A stretch of DNA of 64,000 bases from VAXT01 sp963794605 (GCA_963794605.1 CAWCEN010000002.1:620001-684000), one strand, 5' to 3'; counted from the stretch's first letter, positions 49,187 through 57,315 are shown. The notes: generated from the sequence alone by a model not told the origin. Numbers and translations: made by a program.

Positions 49187-50254
49187 ATGGCGGGTCAGGT
49201 CGAGAAGCGCGAGCTGGTGATCCCGATCCGGACGATCCTGATCGTCTCGGCGGCGATCGGCATTCTCGGGGCGTTCGTCGCGATCGGAGACACGTTCCTG
49301 ATCGTCTTCGTCGGGATCTTCCTCGGGCTCGTCTTCGAGTTCCCGGTGCGCTTCGTGATCAAGCGGACAGGGTGGTCTCGAGGCCTGGCCGCGACGCTGA
49401 CGGTGCTCGGCACCGCCCTCGCGATTGTCCTGATCATGCTCATCTTGCTCGTTCCGCTGGTCGGCTCGGTGCGTGACTTCCTCCACGACCTGCCGCAGAC
49501 GATCGACCAGCTGCGCTCGTCCGACGAGCTCTCTTGGCTCGGGGACACGGGAATCGGACAAAACCTGCACGAGGGGGCGGACAAGACCGCCGTGTCGGTC
49601 CCGGATGCGATCTCCAACGTGCTGGGCATCGCCGGCGACTTCTTCAGCGTCTTCCTCGCTAGCTTCACGATCCTCTTCATCTGCCTGTTCTTCCTCAGCG
49701 ACGTGCCGAGCATGAAGAGCGCCCTCGGGAGCGTGCTCATGCCCGGCGAGGACGAGCGCTGGCTCGGCGTCTGGGAGCGTGTGACGGAGTCGGTCTCCCG
49801 TTGGGCAATCGGTCTCGTTGTGATCGCGACCATCGCCGGGACGACTCAGGGCGTGACGGCGTGGCTCCTCGGGTCGAGCTTCGCGCTCGGGCTGGGCGTG
49901 ATCGCGGGCCTACTGGACATGATCCCGAATATCGGTGCGACCCTGGCCGGGTTCATCCTCGTCCCGACCATCTGGGCGGAGTCGGGGGTCGGCGCCGCCA
50001 TCGTGATGCTGATCGTCGTTCTCGTCTACCAGCAGGTCGAGAACAACATCCTCACGCCGAAGATTCAGGGCAAGGCTGTCAATCTGTCGGGCTTCTTCAT
50101 CATCGTCGCGGTCACGTTGTTCGGCGCGTTACTCGGGGTGCTCGGCGCGCTGACCGCGGTGCCGCTCGCGGCGACGGTCCAGATCTTCGTGCAGGAGCTC
50201 ACGAAGGCCCGGCGGGAGAAGGTCGCGGCTGCGCGAGCGGCGGCCGGTCCCTAG
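49187..50254 (+). CDS. AI-2E family transporter
   Basis: A 355-residue member of the AI-2E (PerM/TqsA) exporter family. It has about eight hydrophobic helices. The C-terminal signature is GLLDMIPNIGATLAGFILVPTIW, and VYQQVENNILTPKIQGKAVNLSGFFIIVAVTLFGALLG is very typical. Family members are proposed Na+/H+ antiporters or autoinducer exporters, so no substrate is claimed. The stop shares CTAG with the convergent MBL hydrolase gene. Confidence 0.92.
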   Translation: MAGQVEKRELVIPIRTILIVSAAIGILGAFVAIGDTFLIVFVGIFLGLVFEFPVRFVIKRTGWSRGLAATLTVLGTALAIVLIMLILLVPLVGSVRDFLHDLPQTIDQLRSSDELSWLGDTGIGQNLHEGADKTAVSVPDAISNVLGIAGDFFSVFLASFTILFICLFFLSDVPSMKSALGSVLMPGEDERWLGVWERVTESVSRWAIGLVVIATIAGTTQGVTAWLLGSSFALGLGVIAGLLDMIPNIGATLAGFILVPTIWAESGVGAAIVMLIVVLVYQQVENNILTPKIQGKAVNLSGFFIIVAVTLFGALLGVLGALTAVPLAATVQIFVQELTKARREKVAAARAAAGP

Positions 50255-51000
50255 AGCTCGAGCCGCTCGCCCGGCTTCAGGACACGCACCTCGACCTCCG
50301 GCGCGGTCTTCGCCATCTCACGGACAAACGCCTCGGCCGGCTCGGTGAGGAAGTCCGGGTCGCGCCGCAGTCCGTGATGCAGCGGGCGGTACGTGCCCCA
50401 GTGGATCGGGACGGCCATGCGCGGCCGGAGCATCCGGATCGCCTCCGCGGCGCCCGCGGGATCGAGATGCTCTCCGCCGCCGAGTGTCGGTCCCCAGCCC
50501 CAGATCGGGATCAGCGCGAGATCGAGGTCCGGCACGAGCCCGTCCATCTCCGGGAAGAGCGACGTGTCGCCGGCGAAATAGATCCGGTGCGACCCGCCGA
50601 TCGCATAGCCGAGAGACGCGCCGCGCAGACGGCCGATGCGGCGCCGTTCGTCGTGCTCCGCGTGCGTCGCGCGCACCTCCACCGGCCCGATCGAGAGCGA
50701 CTCCCCTTCGTCGACCTCGACCACGCGCTCGAAGCCGATCCGCTCGACGGGACGCGCGAGGCCTCGCGGGACGACCGCGGTCACCGTGCGGTCGAGCAGG
50801 CGGAGGGACGGCAGGTCGAGGTGGTCGCGGTGGGCGTGCGAGATGAGGACCGCGTCCGGGTTGTGCAGCGGCTCGACGTCGATCGGCGATCGTCGGTGCA
50901 GGTGCAGCACCCGGCGACGAAGCAACGGGTCGGTCAGAATCCGGACGCTGTCCAGCTCGATCAGGACCGTGGAGTGCCCCACGTAGCGGACCGCAGTCAC
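50251..51000 (-). CDS. MBL-fold metal-dependent hydrolase
   Basis: A 249-residue metallo-beta-lactamase-fold protein from GTG 51000. Ligand motifs are VLISHAHRDHLDLPSL (HxHxDH), ATHAEHDERR, FAGDTSLFPEMDG and PIHWGTYRPLHHG. The VGHSTVLIELDSVRILTDP start is typical of the L-ascorbate-6-phosphate lactonase/NAPE-PLD-like group. It is a second MBL protein, different from that at 5.6-6.3 kb. An upstream ATG-like frame to 51066 overlaps the divergent gene and is not preferred. Substrate unknown. Confidence 0.88.
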   Translation of the reverse strand: MTAVRYVGHSTVLIELDSVRILTDPLLRRRVLHLHRRSPIDVEPLHNPDAVLISHAHRDHLDLPSLRLLDRTVTAVVPRGLARPVERIGFERVVEVDEGESLSIGPVEVRATHAEHDERRRIGRLRGASLGYAIGGSHRIYFAGDTSLFPEMDGLVPDLDLALIPIWGWGPTLGGGEHLDPAGAAEAIRMLRPRMAVPIHWGTYRPLHHGLRRDPDFLTEPAEAFVREMAKTAPEVEVRVLKPGERLEL

Positions 51001-51025
51001 AGGCGTTCTTCTAGCATCAAAGGCG

Positions 51026-51304
51026 ATGGGCAAAGCCTCCGACTGGCTTCGCGAGGAGCGGCGCAAGACCCTCGGCGACTGGGTCGCCTTCTGCCTGGCG
51101 TGCGGGTTCGCGCAGCGCTACTTCGACGAGTCGGAAGACGAGCTTCCGGCCGAGTGCCCGCAGTGCGGAGGCGAGATCCGCTCGCGCTGCCCGGAGTGCG
51201 ACGCGCGCTTCAGCTCCGCGTTCGCCGTCGAGTGCGAAGCCTGCGGCAGCGAGCTTCGTCCGCCCACGGCCTTCGGCGGCCCTATTCGCAAGCCGGGCCG
51301 CTAA
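51026..51304 (+). CDS. Double zinc-ribbon-like protein
   Basis: A 92-residue protein with several CxxC pairs: CLACGFAQRYF, CPQCGGEIRSRCPECDARF and CEACGSEL. They could bind two zinc ions. The N-terminus GKASDWLREERRKTLGDW is helical and amphipathic. It resembles small rubredoxin-like or zinc-ribbon regulators. It is followed by strong hairpins and is convergent with the ASCH gene. Function unknown. Confidence 0.78.
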   Translation: MGKASDWLREERRKTLGDWVAFCLACGFAQRYFDESEDELPAECPQCGGEIRSRCPECDARFSSAFAVECEACGSELRPPTAFGGPIRKPGR

Positions 51305-51327
51305 TCCGAGAGGCGCAAGGCCTAGCC

Positions 51328-51354
51328 GCGGATGCGGGCTTGGCCCGCGTCCGC
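51328..51354. terminator. Hairpin after the zinc-ribbon gene
   Basis: A 12-bp stem with one G-T wobble (51328-51339 and 51343-51354) and a TTG loop, starting 24 bp after the stop. No T-run follows. Confidence 0.65.
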
Positions 51355-51382
51355 ACGCGAATGCCTGGACTCGAAACAGATT

Positions 51383-51427
51383 CCTGAAAAGTCGTCATGG
51401 CGCGCGCAGCGCGCCGGACTTTTCAGG
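51383..51427. terminator. Nested 45-nt hairpin at the end of the ASCH gene
   Basis: An 11-bp perfect outer stem (CCTGAAAAGTC/GACTTTTCAGG) encloses a 7-bp perfect inner stem (GGCGCGC/GCGCGCC). On the minus strand it overlaps the ASCH stop codon. The A and T runs on the outer stem suit a terminator for both directions. Confidence 0.72.
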
Positions 51428-51770
51428 ACCTAATCTCGGAAAACCGGATCAGCGTGACGATCTCCTCCGCCGTGACCTCGCGGTTGTAGAGCTGCCCCAG
51501 GAAGATCGCGAGCTCCTCGGGTCGCCGCACCTCGGGGTTGTCGTGCTCGATGTCCCGCGGTGAGAGCTCGCCCAGCTTCTTCACCTCGACCTTGTCGATG
51601 ACCGCGTCGAACACCTTCTCGCGCGGCCCGTAGCGCGCCCCGACGAGCACCTGGACGACCATCCCCTTCTTGTACTTCCGGGACTTGTCCCCGAGGCGGA
51701 TGGTCGCCGTCTTGCGGCGCGAGCGCAGCTGGTCGGCCACGATCGGCGAATAGAAGTTGAGGGCGTACAT
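51423..51770 (-). CDS. ASCH-domain protein
   Basis: A 115-residue protein from ATG 51770. MYALNFYSPIVADQLRSRRKTATIRLGDKSRKYKKGMVVQVLVG matches the ASCH fold, a PUA-like domain proposed to bind RNA or modified bases. The KTATIR segment, with basic residues, is the usual conserved patch. The C-terminal half is helical (PEELAIFLGQLYNREVTAEEIVTLIRFSEI). It sits 38 bp from the NUDIX gene on the same strand, so they may be an operon. Confidence 0.78.
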   Translation of the reverse strand: MYALNFYSPIVADQLRSRRKTATIRLGDKSRKYKKGMVVQVLVGARYGPREKVFDAVIDKVEVKKLGELSPRDIEHDNPEVRRPEELAIFLGQLYNREVTAEEIVTLIRFSEIRS

Positions 51771-51808
51771 GAGCAGCGGGAGAAGCTACGGAACCAGGGG
51801 CGCGGAGA

Positions 51809-52249
51809 TCATAAGCCGTTGTCGCGGACGAAAGCGAGGGCTTTCTCAGCCATCTGGCGCTCGCCCCCGTAGGCGAGCAGCTTCGGAGCCTCGGCGAGCG
51901 GGAGCCAGCGCGCCTCGTCGACCTCGATCCGCATCTCGGGCTCGATCTCGCCGAGCCGGCCGCTCGAGTAGTGGAGCAGGTAGAAGCTGACCACCTTGAA
52001 GACCCGCTCGCCCTCCCACGTGTACACGTAGCGGATGTCGCCGAGCTTCGTCACGAGCCGTGCCTGGATCCCCGTCTCCTCCTCGGTCTCGCGGACCGCC
52101 GTCGCGTCCGGCTTCTCGCCCTCGCCGATCAATCCCTTCGGAAGCGCCCAGACCCCCGGCTTCTTGCCTCCCGGCCGGATCGCGGCGAAGACCCACTCGC
52201 CGCGCAGGCGCCTGATCGCGACCCCGCCCGCGGAGAATTCACGGCGCAT
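51809..52249 (-). CDS. NUDIX hydrolase
   Basis: A 146-residue NUDIX enzyme from ATG 52249. The complete Nudix box is GLIGEGEKPDATAVRETEEE with TGI following (Gx5Ex7REUxEExGU). ALPKG directly before it and FSAGGVAIRRLRGEW at the start resemble Ap4A- or nucleotide-diphosphate-cleaving members. It hydrolyses X-linked nucleoside diphosphates in general; the substrate is not predictable. Upstream is the groES control region in divergent orientation. Confidence 0.9.
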   Translation of the reverse strand: MRREFSAGGVAIRRLRGEWVFAAIRPGGKKPGVWALPKGLIGEGEKPDATAVRETEEETGIQARLVTKLGDIRYVYTWEGERVFKVVSFYLLHYSSGRLGEIEPEMRIEVDEARWLPLAEAPKLLAYGGERQMAEKALAFVRDNGL

Positions 52250-52347
52250 CGAGAGTTTGTAACACGCGGCTGGTTGCCGAGTCACCGGAGCGTGCCGGGT
52301 GAATCCAGCTCGGCTTGCACAGAGGAGAAGCGTGCCGTTAGTATGTC

Positions 52348-52374
52348 CTGGCACTCGCTCCCCAGGAGTGCCAG
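52348..52374 (+). promoter_or_regulatory. CIRCE element (HrcA operator) upstream of groES
   Basis: CTGGCACTC and GAGTGCCAG form a perfect 9-bp inverted repeat with exactly 9 bases between the arms (GCTCCCCAG), matching the CIRCE layout and the core GCACTC-N9-GAGTGC. It lies 37 bp before the groES start. HrcA repressor would bind here and be released on heat stress. No hrcA gene is in the window. Confidence 0.93.
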
Positions 52375-52410
52375 AGACTGTCACAAAGTACTGAGAACAG
52401 GAGGTCCTGA

Positions 52411-52749
52411 ATGGATCTGCAGCCGCTGGGCGATCGTCTGATCGTCGAGGCGCTCGAGGAGGAGGAGATGACCTCGAGCGGAATCGTCCTGCCCGACACC
52501 GCGAAGGAGAAGCCGCAGCGCGGCCGCGTCCTCGCAGTCGGCCCGGGCATGCGCAACGACACGGGCGAGATCGTCCCGATGGAAGTCGCCGTCGACGACG
52601 AGATCATCTACTCGAAGTACGGCGGCACCGAGATCAAGCTCGGCGCCGACGACGTTCTGATCCTGCGCGAGTCGGACGTGCTCGCGAAGGTCGCAACCAA
52701 GGCCGCCAAGTCGAGCAAGAAGAAGCAGCTCGCGGGCGCATCCGCCTAG
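52411..52749 (+). CDS. groES: Co-chaperonin GroES
   Basis: A 112-residue GroES. LQPLGDRLIVEALEEEEMTSSGIVLPDTAKEKPQRGRVLAVG is the standard N-terminal core with the mobile loop, and DEIIYSKYGGTEIKLGADDVLILRESDVLA is the C-terminal core. The protein is slightly longer than the usual 95-100 residues through a basic Lys/Ala tail (TKAAKSSKKKQLAGASA). It has GGAGG 7 nt before ATG 52411 and precedes groEL by 26 bp, under the CIRCE operator. Confidence 0.97.
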   Translation: MDLQPLGDRLIVEALEEEEMTSSGIVLPDTAKEKPQRGRVLAVGPGMRNDTGEIVPMEVAVDDEIIYSKYGGTEIKLGADDVLILRESDVLAKVATKAAKSSKKKQLAGASA

Positions 52750-52775
52750 TCACAACTCACTGAGGGAGGTACTCA

Positions 52776-54401
52776 ATGGCTCATAAGGAGCTGAAGTTCG
52801 ACGAGGAGGCGCGGCGCTCGCTCGAGCGCGGCGTGAATACCCTCGCCGACGCGGTCAAGGTCACTCTTGGCCCGAAGGGTCGGTACGTCGTGCTGGACAA
52901 GAAGTTCGGCGCACCGACGATCACGAACGACGGTGTCACGATCGCGCGCGAAATCGAGCTCGAGGACGTTTTCGAGAACCAGGGCGCTCAGCTCGTCCGC
53001 GAGGTCGCAACGGCGACGAACGACGTCGCCGGTGACGGCACCACGACCGCGACCGTCCTCGCTCAGGCGATCGTCCGCGAGGGACTGCGGAACGTGGCCG
53101 CGGGTGCGAATCCCATCGCGCTCAAGCGTGGGATCGAGGTCGCCGTCGACCAGGTCGTCGAAGACCTGCAGAAGCAGTCGAAGGAGATCTCGGGCAAGGA
53201 GGACATCGCCCGGGTCGCAACGATTTCCGCGCGCGAACGCGAGATCGGTGACGTCATCTCCGACGCGATCGAGAAGGTCGGCAAGGACGGCGTCGTCAAC
53301 GTCGAGGAGGGCCAGACCTTCGGGCTCGAGCTCGAGTTCACCGAGGGCATGCAGTTCGACAAGGGCTATCTCTCGCCGTACATGATCACCGACGCAGAGC
53401 GCATGGAGGCCGTGCTCGAGGACCCGTACATCCTGGTTGCGAACCAGAAGATCGGGGCCGTCAAGGACCTCCTTCCCGTGCTCGAACAGGTCATCCAGTC
53501 CGGCAAGCCGCTGCTGATCGTCTCGGAGGACGTCGAGGGCGAGGCGCTCGCCACGATCGTCGTCAACAAGCTCCGCGGCACGTTCACCGCGGTCGCCGTC
53601 AAGGCGCCCGGCTTCGGTGACCGCCGCAAGCGGATGCTCGAGGACATCGCGATCCTCTCCGGCGCCGAGGTGATCACCGAGGAGATGGGCCTCAAGCTGG
53701 AGAACACGAAGCTCTCACAGCTCGGCCACGCACGCCGTGTCGTGATCGACAAGGACTCCACGACGATCGTCGACGGGGCAGGCGAGTCCGACGGCATCAA
53801 GGCCCGGATCAAGCAGCTCAAGTCCGAGATCGAGAACACGGACTCCGACTTCGACCGTGAGAAGCTGCAGGAGCGGCTGGCGAAGCTCGCCGGCGGCGTC
53901 GCGGTGATCAAGGTCGGTGCCGCGACCGAGACCGAGATGAAGGAGAAGAAGCACCGCGTCGAGGATGCGCTGCAGGCGACGCGGGCCGCGCTCGAAGAGG
54001 GCATCGTCCCGGGTGGCGGCGTCGCGCTCCTCAACGCTGCGTCGGCGATCAAGGCAGACGCGCTCGAGGGTGACGACCGGACCGGTGCGCACATCGTCAC
54101 GCGTGCGCTCGAGGAGCCGATTCGTCAACTGGCCGACAACGCCGGCCTCGAGGGCTCGCTCGTGATCGACAAGATCCGCACCGGAACGAAGGGCCACGGC
54201 CTGAACGTCGAGACCGGCGAGTACGAGGATCTCGTCAAGGCCGGGATCATCGATCCGACGATGGTCACGCGCTCGGCGCTGCAGAACGCGGCTTCGATCG
54301 CGAAGAACATCCTGACCACCGAGGCGATCGTGGCTGAGCCGCCGGAGAAGAACCCGGTCGGCGCGGGCGCCGGTATGCCGGACATGGGCGGCATGATGTA
54401 A
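52776..54401 (+). CDS. groEL: Chaperonin GroEL
   Basis: A 541-residue GroEL of normal length. Conserved segments are KVTLGPKGRYVVLDKKFGAP, NDVAGDGTTTATVLAQAI (ATPase Asp), EGMQFDKGYLSPYM and AVKAPGFGDRRKRMLEDIAI, and the tail is GMPDMGGMM. It forms the folding chamber with GroES. Only one groEL is in the window; actinobacteria often have a second copy elsewhere. A GGGAGG site precedes the ATG. A hairpin follows the stop. Confidence 0.98.
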   Translation: MAHKELKFDEEARRSLERGVNTLADAVKVTLGPKGRYVVLDKKFGAPTITNDGVTIAREIELEDVFENQGAQLVREVATATNDVAGDGTTTATVLAQAIVREGLRNVAAGANPIALKRGIEVAVDQVVEDLQKQSKEISGKEDIARVATISAREREIGDVISDAIEKVGKDGVVNVEEGQTFGLELEFTEGMQFDKGYLSPYMITDAERMEAVLEDPYILVANQKIGAVKDLLPVLEQVIQSGKPLLIVSEDVEGEALATIVVNKLRGTFTAVAVKAPGFGDRRKRMLEDIAILSGAEVITEEMGLKLENTKLSQLGHARRVVIDKDSTTIVDGAGESDGIKARIKQLKSEIENTDSDFDREKLQERLAKLAGGVAVIKVGAATETEMKEKKHRVEDALQATRAALEEGIVPGGGVALLNAASAIKADALEGDDRTGAHIVTRALEEPIRQLADNAGLEGSLVIDKIRTGTKGHGLNVETGEYEDLVKAGIIDPTMVTRSALQNAASIAKNILTTEAIVAEPPEKNPVGAGAGMPDMGGMM

Positions 54402-54407
54402 GCAGCA

Positions 54408-54425
54408 CGGCCGCTTTCGCGGCCG
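54408..54425. terminator. Hairpin after groEL
   Basis: A 7-bp stem (CGGCCGC/GCGGCCG) with a TTTC loop lies 6 bp after the groEL stop, just before repeat copy R1. Probable terminator without a T-run. Confidence 0.6.
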
Positions 54426-54434
54426 CTGGCTATC

Positions 54435-54581
54435 ACGGGGGAACCTCTGGTTCCCCCGTGGGCCCCCTCCTTGCGAGCGGGGTCGTGGAAAAACCGCTTC
54501 AGGAGCCGCCCGAGGCAATCGAGCTCGCGCGGTTTCTGTGTTTGTGAGCCTCCCGGCGGGCAAAGCCCGCCTCCGGCGGCG
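54435..54581 (+). repeat. Palindromic repeat family, copy R1
   Basis: One of four related about 140-150 bp elements in 54-63 kb. The left end is the hairpin ACGGGGGAACCTCTGGTTCC continuing CCCGT, followed by GGGCCCCCTCCTTGCG. The middle has CTTCAGGAGCCGCCC. The right end is the hairpin GGCGGGCAAAGCCCGCC with flanking GCCTCCC and TCCGGCGGC. It fills the groEL-cyclase gap and holds no gene. Confidence 0.85.
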
Positions 54582-54641
54582 GATGGTGTGGTCTCCGAGG
54601 TGCGGTTGGCCTCACCGCTGATGTGACAATACGACGAGACT

Positions 54642-56576
54642 GTGTCACAGGCTGTCGATCCGATCGTGGGTGCCCGAGACGCGGCTTCGCGCCAGTCGTG
54701 GCGCGAAGCTTTCGAGGCGTACGCGAACCTCGACCCCGCGAGCCTGACCGCGGAGGACCTCGAGTGGTACGGCGAGGCCGCCTGGTGGAGCGGCAAACTC
54801 AACGAGGCGGTCAGGTTGCGGGAGCGCGCCTACGTCGCCTACGCCGGCGAGGGGCGCAACGTCTCCGCTGCGCAGGTTGCGCTCACCCTCGCCTGGGACG
54901 AATCGAACCGGGGAGCGTTCGCGGTCGGTCAGGGTTGGTTCGCGACTGCGGAACGCCAGCTCGAGGGGGAGGAGGAGTCCGCCGTCCACGGACGGATTGC
55001 GTTCACCCAGGCGGGTCAGGCGATGTTCGCGGAAGGGAACTATCCGAAAGCGCTCGCGAGCCTCGAACGCGCATACGAGCTCGCACGGCGCTTCGTTGAT
55101 CGAGACACGCAGATGCTCGCGCTCGTCGCCAAGGGGCGTGTGCTCGTCAAGATGGGTGAGATCGAGCAGGGGCTCGAGCTCATCGACGAGGGCACGGCGG
55201 CCGCCGTCAGCGGTGAGCTCGAGGCTTACTCGACCACGCTCGTCTACTGCATGACGATCAGCGCGTGCCAGGACGTCGGTGACGTCCGCCGCGCCGCGGA
55301 GTGGACGGAGGCGGCCAACCGCTGGTGTGATCGGCTCGACGTGACCGGCTTTCCCGGTGCTTGTCGCATCCACCGCGCGGAGATTATGCGGCTCCGGGGC
55401 GACCTGGAGGCGGCCGAGAAGGTCGCGACGGCGGCCTGCGACGAGCTCCAGGATTTCGAGCGCTACATCACCGCCAGCGGCTACTACGAGATTGGGGAGA
55501 TCCGCCGCCGGCTCGGCGATTTCGCTTCCGCCGAGGAGGCATACGCGCGTGCGAACGAGCTCGGAGCCGATCCCCAGCCCGGCCTCGCATTGCTCAACCT
55601 GGCGGAAGGGAAGCTCGAGGCGGCCGTTGCGGGAATCACCCGCGCGCTCGACGAGGTCGAGGAACCGCTGTCGCGGATTCGTCGGCTTCCGGCGCAGGTC
55701 GAGATCGCCGTGGCCGCCCACGATCTGAAGACGGCGCGTGCTGCTGTCGCGGACCTCGAGGAGCTCGTCGACTCCTACAAGTTTGGCAGCCGCCGTGCGC
55801 CGGCCTTCGACGCGACGGTTCACGTCGCCGCTGGTCGGATTGCCCTGGCCGAAGGCGACATGGACGAGTCGATACGCCTCCTCCGTCATGCGCGGGACGA
55901 GTGGCGCGGGGTCGGGGCTCCGTTCGAGACTGCCCAGGCTCGCGTGCTGCTCGGGGTCGCGTTCCGCCGGCGCGGTGACGAGCACGCGGCGATCGCCGAG
56001 CTCGACGCCGCCCATTCAGCCTTCGAGCGCATCGGCGCCAAGGCGGACGCACAACGTGCCGCCGAGCTCCTCGGCCGGCAGCAGACACGGCGTACGTTCG
56101 TATTCACAGACATCGTCGGCTCGACGCGGCTGCTCGAAACGCTCGGCAACGAGAAGTGGAAGAAGCTGCTCGCGCGGCACGACGAGTTGCTCGAAGAGCA
56201 AATCGCCAATTGCGGCGGCGAGGTGGTTCAGCAGACTGGAGACGGCTTTTTCGCGGCCTTCGCCACTCCGAAAGCGGCGCTCGAAGCGGCCGTTGCCATC
56301 CAGCGCGTCCTCCAAGCGGAGATCGTCGCACCCGACGTCAGGATCGGAGCTCACACCGGTGATGCGTTCGAGAGCGACGCGGCCGCCAATCCCTACGGTG
56401 GCGAGGCGGTTCATCTTGCCGCGCGAATCGGCGCAGCCGCGGGAGCGGGCGAGATCCTTGCGAGTCGCGAGACGCTCGACGACGCGGGCACGGGTTTCCG
56501 GTCTTCGAAACCCCGATCAGAGGTCTTCAAGGGCTTCGAAAAGCCTGTTGACGTGATCAGCGTCGACTGGCGCTAA
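54642..56576 (+). CDS. TPR-repeat protein with C-terminal class III nucleotide cyclase domain
   Basis: A 644-residue soluble protein from GTG 54642. Residues about 20-460 are helical repeats of TPR type (SLERAYELARRFVDRDTQML, AGRIALAEGDMDESIRLLRHARDEW and others). The C-terminal cyclase domain (about 480-644) has RTFVFTDIVGSTRLLETLG (metal Asp), VVQQTGDGFFAAFATPKAAL (second Asp) and GGEAVHLAARIGAAAGAGEIL, where His replaces the common Asn before LAARI, as in many actinobacterial members. The repeat part probably senses a protein partner. It is the second cyclase in the window, unlike the membrane one at 6.3-7.9 kb. Confidence 0.88.
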   Translation: MSQAVDPIVGARDAASRQSWREAFEAYANLDPASLTAEDLEWYGEAAWWSGKLNEAVRLRERAYVAYAGEGRNVSAAQVALTLAWDESNRGAFAVGQGWFATAERQLEGEEESAVHGRIAFTQAGQAMFAEGNYPKALASLERAYELARRFVDRDTQMLALVAKGRVLVKMGEIEQGLELIDEGTAAAVSGELEAYSTTLVYCMTISACQDVGDVRRAAEWTEAANRWCDRLDVTGFPGACRIHRAEIMRLRGDLEAAEKVATAACDELQDFERYITASGYYEIGEIRRRLGDFASAEEAYARANELGADPQPGLALLNLAEGKLEAAVAGITRALDEVEEPLSRIRRLPAQVEIAVAAHDLKTARAAVADLEELVDSYKFGSRRAPAFDATVHVAAGRIALAEGDMDESIRLLRHARDEWRGVGAPFETAQARVLLGVAFRRRGDEHAAIAELDAAHSAFERIGAKADAQRAAELLGRQQTRRTFVFTDIVGSTRLLETLGNEKWKKLLARHDELLEEQIANCGGEVVQQTGDGFFAAFATPKAALEAAVAIQRVLQAEIVAPDVRIGAHTGDAFESDAAANPYGGEAVHLAARIGAAAGAGEILASRETLDDAGTGFRSSKPRSEVFKGFEKPVDVISVDWR

Positions 56577-56580
56577 CAGA

Positions 56581-56727
56581 ACGGGTGAACCCCTGGTTCC
56601 CCCGTTGGCCCCCTCCTTGCGGGTGGATTCGCGCTCCGCACGTTTCAGGAGCCGCCTCGTGGCTGGTGGGTTCGGAGGGTTTTGTCGAAGTGAGCCTCCC
56701 GCCGGGCAAAGCCCGGCTCCGGCGGCG
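56581..56727 (+). repeat. Palindromic repeat family, copy R2
   Basis: Same family and orientation as R1. The left end is ACGGGTGAACCCCTGGTTCC continuing CCCGTTGGCCCCCTCCTTGCG. The middle has TTTCAGGAGCCGCC. The right end is GAGCCTCCCGCCGGGCAAAG, continuing CCCGGCTCCGGCGGC. It starts 5 bp after the cyclase stop. Together with the terminator at 56844 it fills the 410-bp gap to the next small gene. Confidence 0.85.
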
Positions 56728-56843
56728 ACTCATTGCTGTCTCCGATTGCGTTGGCTACTCAATCTGGGACAAATGGCGCTTGACGAATCCGAACCAGATC
56801 GCCGCGACGCTCACAGCGCGATTCTCCTCGATCCCAGAAACAG

Positions 56844-56867
56844 AGAGACCGGCCAGGGCCGGTCTCT
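56844..56867 (+). terminator. Intrinsic terminator-like hairpin
   Basis: An 11-bp complementary pair (AGAGACCGGCC/GGCCGGTCTCT; about 10 bp after allowing a 4-nt loop), followed by TGTTCT. It lies about 270 bp after the TPR-cyclase gene and after repeat R2. No gene is seen between R2 and this hairpin. Confidence 0.7.
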
Positions 56868-56988
56868 TGTTCTCAAATGCGGTTCGGACGTAGATCCGCA
56901 TAAGGAGGGGGAGGTGGGTACTTGCCGTATCGGCCCCCCGGCGCGCCCAACCATCCCTCTTTTGGGTGTTCCCTGAGATGCTTGGAGC

Positions 56989-57141
56989 ATGACTCTGCTC
57001 TGGTTCGTGATCTGGCTCGTCAGCGATTTGATCGGTGATGAGGAAGTGCTGACGTTCGACCCGGTCAACTGGTGGGCGGGGACGCTGCTCCTCGCGACCG
57101 CGATCGACCTCAACAAGTCGTACGTGATCAAGCACGGCTAA
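56989..57141 (+). CDS. Small (50-residue) hypothetical membrane protein
   Basis: A 50-residue frame from ATG 56989, with TTGGAG just upstream and a TAA stop. MTLLWFVIWLVSDLIGDEEV then LTFDPVNWWAGTLLLATAID and LNKSYVIKHG give two hydrophobic segments separated by an acidic loop. The paired hydrophobic helices, Trp pair and lack of overlap with any other gene argue for a real small membrane protein. It is flanked by palindromic repeats on both sides. No homologue is known to me. Confidence 0.55.
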   Translation: MTLLWFVIWLVSDLIGDEEVLTFDPVNWWAGTLLLATAIDLNKSYVIKHG

Positions 57142-57166
57142 CGGTTCTCGGAGATCTCAACCGCTT

Positions 57167-57315
57167 GCCGCCGGAGCCGGGCTTCGCCCGGCGGGAGGCT
57201 CACCACCACAGAAACCAATGGAAGCGCGAGCGCCTCGGACCGCTCCTAGAACCTTCGGAACAGCGCACTCGCTCGCAAGGAGGGGGCCCGTGGGGGAACC
57301 AGGGGTTCCCCCACG
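57167..57315 (-). repeat. Palindromic repeat family, copy R3
   Basis: Same family as R1 and R2 in reverse orientation. It begins GCCGCCGGAGCCGGGCTTCG, has CGCAAGGAGGGGGCCCG near the other side, and ends with the hairpin GTGGGGGAACCAGGGGTTCC continuing CCCAC. It abuts the stop of the molybdopterin oxidoreductase gene at 57316. Confidence 0.85.

Noticed and set aside
56585..56976. Open frames of about 100-120 codons over repeat R2 and the following terminator
   Set aside because: They run through the palindromic repeat and a hairpin terminator and have no ribosome site or recognisable product.
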